Notes under the pieces: generated by a model | What the model saw: only the letters and a program-made list of their open reading frames with translations | The model's database searches: none | What the model was told of the DNA's origin: nothing | In this document: positions 59,281-64,000 of the stretch, one piece after another | How the letters are laid out: the number at the start of each line of letters is the position of its first letter | Numbering within the stretch: position 1 is the first letter of the stretch | NCBI GenBank assembly: GCA_025054935.1 | Contig: JANWZD010000007.1 | Span: 62,379-126,378 of the forward strand | Direction of reading: 5' to 3' | DNA from: Dehalococcoidia bacterium | GTDB taxonomy: Bacteria; Chloroflexota; Dehalococcoidia; SpSt-223 | DNA length: 64,000 nt | Made by a program: the position numbers and the translations under genes

Positions 59281-60528
59281 ATGATGGAGAGAAAGCGGCT
59301 CGATTGGCTTCTCGCCGAGACGGTCGCGCGCTTTGGAGCGGCCGGCGGGCTCTACCGGGCGCCGGGCCGGGTCAACCTGATCGGCGACCACACCGATTAC
59401 CAAGATGGTGTCGTCCTGCCTATCGCCATTGACCGCGATATCTGGTGTGCGGCGACGCGACGGGGCGATCGTCTTCTCCAGTTCGTCAGCCTCGACCTCG
59501 GCGAGAGCGCGCGCGTCCCGCTCGACGATCTGCGGCCCGAGGCGCTTCCTCACTGGGCCCGCTATCCCGCCGGCGTCGCTTGGGCGCTCCAGCACGAGGG
59601 CCACGCTCTGAGCGGAGCCGACCTTCTTTTCCAGAGTACGCTGCCGATCGGCGCCGGGCTCAGTTCATCCGCGGCGCTGGAGCTGGCAAGCGCGCTGGCG
59701 CTGGAGTTTGGAAGCGGCTTCACCGTTGCGCCAAAGAACAATGCGCTGCTCTGCCGGCGTGCCGAGAATGAGTTTGTCGGGGTGCCGTGCGGGATCATGG
59801 ATCAATACGTCGGCGCGCTCGGGGTCGCCGGGCATGCGCTGCTCATCGACTGCCGCCACCTGACCCATCGCCCTGTTCCGATCCCAGCGGATGCTGCCAT
59901 TGTTGTCCTCGAGTCGGGGGTCCGGCACCACCTCGCCGCCTCAGCGTACCATCAGCGCCGAGCAGAGACTGAGCAGGCGGTCACGCTGCTCCGTCAGCGC
60001 CATCCTGAAGTCCGCGCGCTGCGCGATGTCACCCAACCGATGCTGACTGCGGCAGCCGCCGCGCTGCCGCCGGTCATCCAGAAGCGGGCTCGCCACGTCG
60101 TCAGCGAGAACGCCCGCGTTTTCGCCGCCGCAGACGCCCTCGAAGCCGGCGACCTGATCCGCTTCGGCGAACTGATGAACCAGTCGCACCAGAGCCTCCG
60201 CGACGACTTCGAGGTGTCGACCCCCGAAATCGACCTGCTCGTCGAAGCGGCGCGCGCTGCTGGCGCGCTCGGCGCCCGGATCACCGGGGGCGGCTTTGGA
60301 GGCGCCGCCGTCGCCCTCGTGCGCGGTGTCCCTATCGACCAGTTCTGCGCGCACGTGACATCCGCCTACCGCCACGCCACTGGGCGCGCGGCGACGGTGT
60401 TCGTCGTGCGTCCAGCCGCGGGAGCAGGTCCCCTCGTTCTCGAGGAAAGAGGCGACCGCGTTCGGACCCGCACCTACCGCCTTCCCGATGGCCGCTTCTT
60501 CGTCGACTACCGGTTTGACCATGACTGA
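59281..60528 (+). CDS. galK: Galactokinase
   Basis: A 415-residue GHMP kinase that makes galactose-1-phosphate with ATP. It has the galactokinase signature GRVNLIGDHTDYQDG, the phosphate loop LPIGAGLSSSAALELA, CGIMDQYVGALG (catalytic Asp) and the C-terminal motif ITGGGFGGAAVALV. The last 30 residues are an unusual short tail (GDRVRTRTYRLPDGRFFVDY). ATG ATG start at 59281. It overlaps galT by 8 bases, forming a Leloir-pathway operon; galE and galM are not in the window. Confidence 0.95.
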   Translation: MMERKRLDWLLAETVARFGAAGGLYRAPGRVNLIGDHTDYQDGVVLPIAIDRDIWCAATRRGDRLLQFVSLDLGESARVPLDDLRPEALPHWARYPAGVAWALQHEGHALSGADLLFQSTLPIGAGLSSSAALELASALALEFGSGFTVAPKNNALLCRRAENEFVGVPCGIMDQYVGALGVAGHALLIDCRHLTHRPVPIPADAAIVVLESGVRHHLAASAYHQRRAETEQAVTLLRQRHPEVRALRDVTQPMLTAAAAALPPVIQKRARHVVSENARVFAAADALEAGDLIRFGELMNQSHQSLRDDFEVSTPEIDLLVEAARAAGALGARITGGGFGGAAVALVRGVPIDQFCAHVTSAYRHATGRAATVFVVRPAAGAGPLVLEERGDRVRTRTYRLPDGRFFVDYRFDHD

Positions 60529-61504
60529 GCTCCGCTGGGACCCCCTTCGCGGCGAATGGATCGCAGCAGCGGCCGAGCGCCAAGAACGGACCTTCCTGCC
60601 GCCGCGCGAGCACTGCCCCTTCTGCCCAACAACAGCGGGCGGGCCGCTGACCGAAGCGCCCGCTCCCTATGAGATTGCAGTTCTGCAAAATCGCTTCCCC
60701 GCGCTCCAGCCCGAGCCGCCCCCGCCACGCGTCGAAGGAACCGACCTCTGGCCCGTTCGCCCCGGCTTGGGGGTCTGCGAAGTCGTCCTCTATACGCCGG
60801 TTCACGACTCCGCCTTGTCGCTGCTGCCCGTAGAGCACCTCGAACGGCTGGTGCGGGTCTGGCGCGACCGCTATCGCGTGCTCGGCGAGCGGCCGGAGAT
60901 CGCATATGTCTACATCTTCGAAAACCGCGGAGAGGCCGTCGGCGTCACCCTCCACCATCCGCACGGCCAGATCTACGCGATGCCGTTCGTGCCGCCTATT
61001 CCCGCGCGCGAACTGGAGTCGGGTCGCCAGTACCGCGCGCGCACCGGCCGCTGCCTTCTCTGCGACCTCGCCGCAGCTGAGCAGCGCTTCGGGCGGCGGC
61101 TTGTCCTCGCGAACGCGCGGTTCGTCGTCTACTGCCCCTTCGGCTCCCGGTTCCCGTACGAGGCGCACGTGACGCCGCTCCAGCACCTGCCGAGCCTCCT
61201 TGCCTTCGACGAGGAAGACTGCCGCCAGTTCGCTGCCGCGCTCGGCGCGCTGCTCCGCGCGTACGACCGCCTTTGGAACCGACCGATGCCCTACATGCTT
61301 GTCATGCACCAAGCGCCGACCGACGGCGGAGCGTGGCCCGAGGCGCACTTCCATACGGAGCTCTACCCCCTCGCGCGTTCGCCGGAAAAGCTGAAATACC
61401 TCGCCGGCTCAGAAAGCGGCGCCGGCCTCTTCGTGACCGATATCCTGCCCGAGAGTGCTGCGCCCGCCCTGCGCTCTGCGCTCGACCCCAGCTTTCCTGC
61501 CTGA
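60521..61504 (+). CDS. galT: Galactose-1-phosphate uridylyltransferase
   Basis: A 327-residue HIT-family transferase that exchanges UMP between UDP-glucose and galactose-1-phosphate. It has CPFCPTT (zinc ligands), VYIFENRGEAVGVTLHHPHGQIYA in two overlapping parts with the catalytic HPHxQ, RCLLCDL, FPYEAHVTP and a C-terminal AHFHTELYPL. ATG 60521 lies inside galK. Length is standard. Confidence 0.95.
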   Translation: MTELRWDPLRGEWIAAAAERQERTFLPPREHCPFCPTTAGGPLTEAPAPYEIAVLQNRFPALQPEPPPPRVEGTDLWPVRPGLGVCEVVLYTPVHDSALSLLPVEHLERLVRVWRDRYRVLGERPEIAYVYIFENRGEAVGVTLHHPHGQIYAMPFVPPIPARELESGRQYRARTGRCLLCDLAAAEQRFGRRLVLANARFVVYCPFGSRFPYEAHVTPLQHLPSLLAFDEEDCRQFAAALGALLRAYDRLWNRPMPYMLVMHQAPTDGGAWPEAHFHTELYPLARSPEKLKYLAGSESGAGLFVTDILPESAAPALRSALDPSFPA

Positions 61505-61527
61505 CCCGCGTCGCGCCATGCCCCAAG

Positions 61528-61616
61528 CGGCCAGCCACGACCGCGCAGAGCGCAGTGGACAGCGCTGCCCCTGACCGGAGGTCGCGCCCGGCCAGCCACG
61601 ACCGCGCAGAGCGCAG
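61528..61616. repeat. Exact 28-bp direct repeat, two copies 61 bp apart
   Basis: The 28 bases at 61528-61555 recur at 61589-61616, separated by 33 bases. Each copy begins CGGCCAGCC and ends CGCGCAGAGCGCAG, with a small GCGC-AGA-GCGC hairpin. They fill the space between the convergent galT and hydrolase genes. The spacing recalls a CRISPR array of two repeats and one spacer, but no cas gene or further repeats exist here. Confidence 0.85.
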
Positions 61617-61627
61617 GCCGGCGGCGC

Positions 61628-62449
61628 TCAGCCGACAAACGCCACGATCGCCTCGGCCGTGCGGCGCGGCTGCTCCTGCTGCGGGAAGCGGCCCGCCCCG
61701 GGAATGCGGACACTGCTCCCATGCCGCAGCGCAGCGAGAGACGGCGCTTCAAACCGGTCGATGAGGGTGTCACGTTCGCCGTATACGAGCAAGGTCGGGA
61801 CGCCGACCCTCGGCAGCAGCGCCGGGAAATCGGCCAAACCTACTCCTCGCTCGCTCTTCGCCACCCAGCGGCCGGCAACAGCCCGGCTCGCGTTCATCTC
61901 CTCCGCGATCCGGATATCGTGCGTGCCGGAGATCTGGGCGATGCGCGCAGCATCGCGCGGCAGGGGCAAGCCGTCCGCATCGTAGAAGCCGCTCTGGCGG
62001 CTTGCCGCTTCGATCGCTTCCCGGCTCGCTGCCGGCCCGAGCGCGCAGCTGATCAGGACGAGCTTGCGGACAAGGTCCGGCCGGTCAACTGCCACCTGAA
62101 CCGCGACGCAGCCTCCGAGCGAATTGCCGACAATGGCAGCGCGAGCGATGCCGAGAGAGTCGAGCGCTTCCTCCACAGCGCTCGCGCCGCTCTCGATCGG
62201 AAATTCCCACCCCGCCGGCTCCTCGAACAGCGACGACCCATGACCCGGGAGATCCAAAGCGACCACCCGATAGCGGTCGGCCAGCTCAGCGGCAAGGGCA
62301 CGCCAATCTTGCAGCCACCCACCCAGCTTGTGGAGGAGCACCACCGGCGGTCCGTTGCCGCACGCTGCGTAGGCGATCACTCCTCCCGTGACCGGCACTG
62401 CACCGAGCGCAGTCCAAGGGCCGCCAAGGGCGCGCTCCTCCTCACGCAT
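61628..62449 (-). CDS. Alpha/beta hydrolase
   Basis: A 273-residue serine hydrolase of the MhpC/haloperoxidase-like group. It has VVLLHKLGGWLQDWRALA (oxyanion region), ALDLPGHGSS, nucleophile Ser in IVGNSLGGCVA and Asp in LVYGERDTLID. In the C-terminal third the expected catalytic His is not in a clear GH motif (IPGAGRFPQQEQPRR), so activity may be altered. ATG 62449 overlaps the upstream gene by 8 bases. Confidence 0.85.
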   Translation of the reverse strand: MREEERALGGPWTALGAVPVTGGVIAYAACGNGPPVVLLHKLGGWLQDWRALAAELADRYRVVALDLPGHGSSLFEEPAGWEFPIESGASAVEEALDSLGIARAAIVGNSLGGCVAVQVAVDRPDLVRKLVLISCALGPAASREAIEAASRQSGFYDADGLPLPRDAARIAQISGTHDIRIAEEMNASRAVAGRWVAKSERGVGLADFPALLPRVGVPTLLVYGERDTLIDRFEAPSLAALRHGSSVRIPGAGRFPQQEQPRRTAEAIVAFVG

Positions 62450-62954
62450 TCCTGCCCTCCGCTCCGGTGCGGATTGCGGCAAATTCCCCGCGCCGCATAA
62501 TGACAGGCGTGTTGCCCGCTTCCTCACCGAGAAACCCTTCCGCGCGCAGATAGTCGGGTTCGAAGCGCATCACGACGCGCTGCCAGTCCCGCTGGGGGAC
62601 CGAAAAGCCAAGCGCGCGCGAGCGCCGCTCCATGAACTCCGCAACTGCGCCTTCATCCTCAATCAGGGTGACGGTGCCGCGCATCCAGACGTTTTTGCGC
62701 CGCCGCGCCGGCTGATCCTCGACCCAGAGATACTGGCCACGAGGGTCGCGCCGAAGATGCTTCAGCTTGAGCGACTGCGCCTGCGAAACGGTCCAGACCG
62801 TCCACCCCTCAATGAACGTGCTGACCTGGCGGATCGAAGGATTTCCCCGCCGGTCGAGCGAGATGAAAAAGGCATTGCGTCCTTGCTGGGGCTCCGCGCC
62901 GATGAAGGCGCGGATCGCGGCGATCGCCGCCTCCCGGGCAACTGCGCTCATCAC
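62442..62954 (-). CDS. Pyridoxamine 5'-phosphate oxidase-like FMN/F420-binding protein
   Basis: A 170-residue split-barrel flavin-binding protein. It has NAFFISLDRRGNPSIRQVSTF (barrel strands with basic residues that contact the phosphate), WTVSQAQSLKLKHLRRDPRG and VWMRGTVTLIEDE. The overall pattern matches PPOX-class F420/FMN oxidoreductases. It sits in a same-strand cluster with the hydrolase and the AcuI-type reductase; a joint pathway is possible. ATG 62954 or 62951. Confidence 0.82.
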   Translation of the reverse strand: MMSAVAREAAIAAIRAFIGAEPQQGRNAFFISLDRRGNPSIRQVSTFIEGWTVWTVSQAQSLKLKHLRRDPRGQYLWVEDQPARRRKNVWMRGTVTLIEDEGAVAEFMERRSRALGFSVPQRDWQRVVMRFEPDYLRAEGFLGEEAGNTPVIMRRGEFAAIRTGAEGRNA

Positions 62955-63011
62955 TCCTCCACGGCCGCTGGCTGCGGCACCGCATTTTCCGCGATCGCAG
63001 CGCGGCCCCGC

Positions 63012-64000
63012 TCAGGCATTGACATCGATAACAATCCGCCCGCGCACGCGCCCCTCGACAATCTCGTGCGCGAGCTGAGGCAGCTCTGAGAGCGGCGCGA
63101 CCCGAGTTATCGAGCGCACAAGGTCGGCCGGCACCGCCGCCAGTAGGGCAAAGGCTCGCTCACGGCGCGGCATCGGGCAGTTCACGGAGTCGATGCCGAG
63201 CAAATTGACCGCACGCAGGATGAACGGGTAGACCGTTGTCGGCACCTCTGCGCCGGCCGCATTGCCGCAGGCGGCCACACTCGCGCCATACGCCATCTGC
63301 CGGAGCAGATTGCCCAAGATGACGCCGCCGACCGTGTCAACCGCTCCTCCCCAGCGAGCGCTCTCGAGCGGCCGGCTTGAGGGGGTGGAGAGCGAGGCGC
63401 GGTCGAGAATGTCACTCGCGCCGAGAGCGCGCAAGTACGCTGCTTCGTGCGTCCGTCCTGTCACTGCCATCACGCGAACGCCCCGTTGCGCCAACAGCGC
63501 AACCGCGATCGAACCGACCCCGCCTGCGGCGCCAGTGACGACGGTCTCCCGTCCCTCGACGGGCGCATCGTGCGCCTCGAGCGCCAGCACGCAGAGTGCC
63601 GCCGTCAGCCCGGCGGTGCCGAACGCCATCGCCGTCTCGAGAGACATCCCTGCCGGCAGACGCATCAGCCAGTCGCTCTTCAGCCGCGCGTATTGCGCGA
63701 ACCCGCCCCAGTGGCGCTCGCCGATCCCCCAGCCGGTAGCAATCACCTCGTCACCCGGCTGGAAGCGAGGAGAGTCCGAGGCGACCACCACGCCCGCGAC
63801 ATCGATCCCCGGGACAAAGGGAAAGGCGCGGAGAATGGGGCCTCGGTTGGTAATCGCGAGGCCGTCTTTGTAATTCAAGCTGGAATATACGACGCGGATG
63901 AGCACATCCCCCTCGGGGAGCGCATCGAGAGACAACTTCCGAAACTCCGCGCGGTAGTTTCCGTCCGCCTGGTCAACAACAAGAGCGCGAAACGGCTCGC
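63012..64000 (-). CDS. AcuI/YhdH-type zinc-free MDR oxidoreductase (5' end outside window)
   Basis: An NADPH-dependent quinone or acrylyl-CoA reductase. In the window it reads VVDQADGNYRAEFRKLSLDA, LPEGDVLIRVVYSSLNYKDGLA, VPGIDVAGVVV, the nucleotide site VTGAAGGVGSIAVALLAQRG and the C-terminal HEIVEGRVRGRIVIDV. The catalytic-loop zinc cysteines of alcohol dehydrogenases are absent. The frame is open to the right edge, so a few N-terminal residues are missing. AcuI relatives detoxify acrylyl-CoA; YhdH function is similar. Confidence 0.9.
   Translation of the reverse strand, partial: EPFRALVVDQADGNYRAEFRKLSLDALPEGDVLIRVVYSSLNYKDGLAITNRGPILRAFPFVPGIDVAGVVVASDSPRFQPGDEVIATGWGIGERHWGGFAQYARLKSDWLMRLPAGMSLETAMAFGTAGLTAALCVLALEAHDAPVEGRETVVTGAAGGVGSIAVALLAQRGVRVMAVTGRTHEAAYLRALGASDILDRASLSTPSSRPLESARWGGAVDTVGGVILGNLLRQMAYGASVAACGNAAGAEVPTTVYPFILRAVNLLGIDSVNCPMPRRERAFALLAAVPADLVRSITRVAPLSELPQLAHEIVEGRVRGRIVIDVNA

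Noticed and set aside
61528-61616. CRISPR array
   Set aside because: Only two repeats, no cas genes, and a repeat unlike known classes; listed as a direct repeat instead.

Overview
This is a GC-rich, gene-dense bacterial chromosome segment. No phage, insertion sequence, rRNA operon or plasmid module is visible. GTG and TTG starts are common, genes often overlap by 1 to 8 bases, and there are LLM-type flavin oxidoreductases, a MoxR/VWA pair, an SCO1664-type protein and a Gram-positive-style LexA box. Together these suggest a member of the Chloroflexota (or a close relative), probably a non-pathogenic environmental organism. The taxonomic call is an inference from gene content, not from a marker gene.

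Layout. 1-6.8 kb: the 3' part of an ammonium transporter, a large secreted lamin-tail nuclease, DinB-like protein and radC, then a sigma-70 family factor and an MBL-fold hydrolase. 6.8-15 kb: an orphan 2-oxoacid dehydrogenase E2, a GatC/AtzG-like small protein plus amidase, and a DppBC peptide permease with two substrate-binding lipoproteins. 15-18 kb: leuS behind a leader that ends in an intrinsic terminator, and tRNA-Ala(GGC). 18-21.5 kb: peptidase S51-like protein, alpha/beta hydrolase and a membrane glycosyltransferase. 21.4-26.6 kb: a DNA-repair block, polA-ogg1-fpg, preceded by a small conserved-looking gene under a LexA-box promoter.

26.7-41.8 kb: M20 amidohydrolase, YbjN-like protein, MoxR-VWA operon, RidA and MaoC proteins, clpS, SCO1664-type and zinc-ribbon proteins, BtuF-like protein, tandem VOC protein, and two MFS exporters. 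41.8-50 kb: a second GT39-like glycosyltransferase, an EamA exporter, an orphan ParB, SDR, dienelactone hydrolase, HAD phosphatase, and a 780-base stretch that looks like decayed coding sequence. 50-56 kb: PPK2 with a tiny CxxC membrane peptide upstream, and a yabE-like/ksgA/ispE operon that follows a large (Alu-domain) SRP RNA gene with a clear promoter. 56-64 kb: LLM oxidoreductase, two ABC ATPases (one with an AbrB-like tail) without a permease, the galK-galT Leloir pair, and a hydrolase / flavin-binding protein / AcuI-type reductase group that runs off the right edge.

The most notable items are the SOS-box gene next to the polA-ogg1-fpg repair operon, the SRP RNA gene, the attenuator-like leuS leader, an array of 11-bp-phased direct repeats near 37.2 kb, and the ABC-ATPase/AbrB fusion. 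All functional calls rest on reading motifs by eye; no database search was run.
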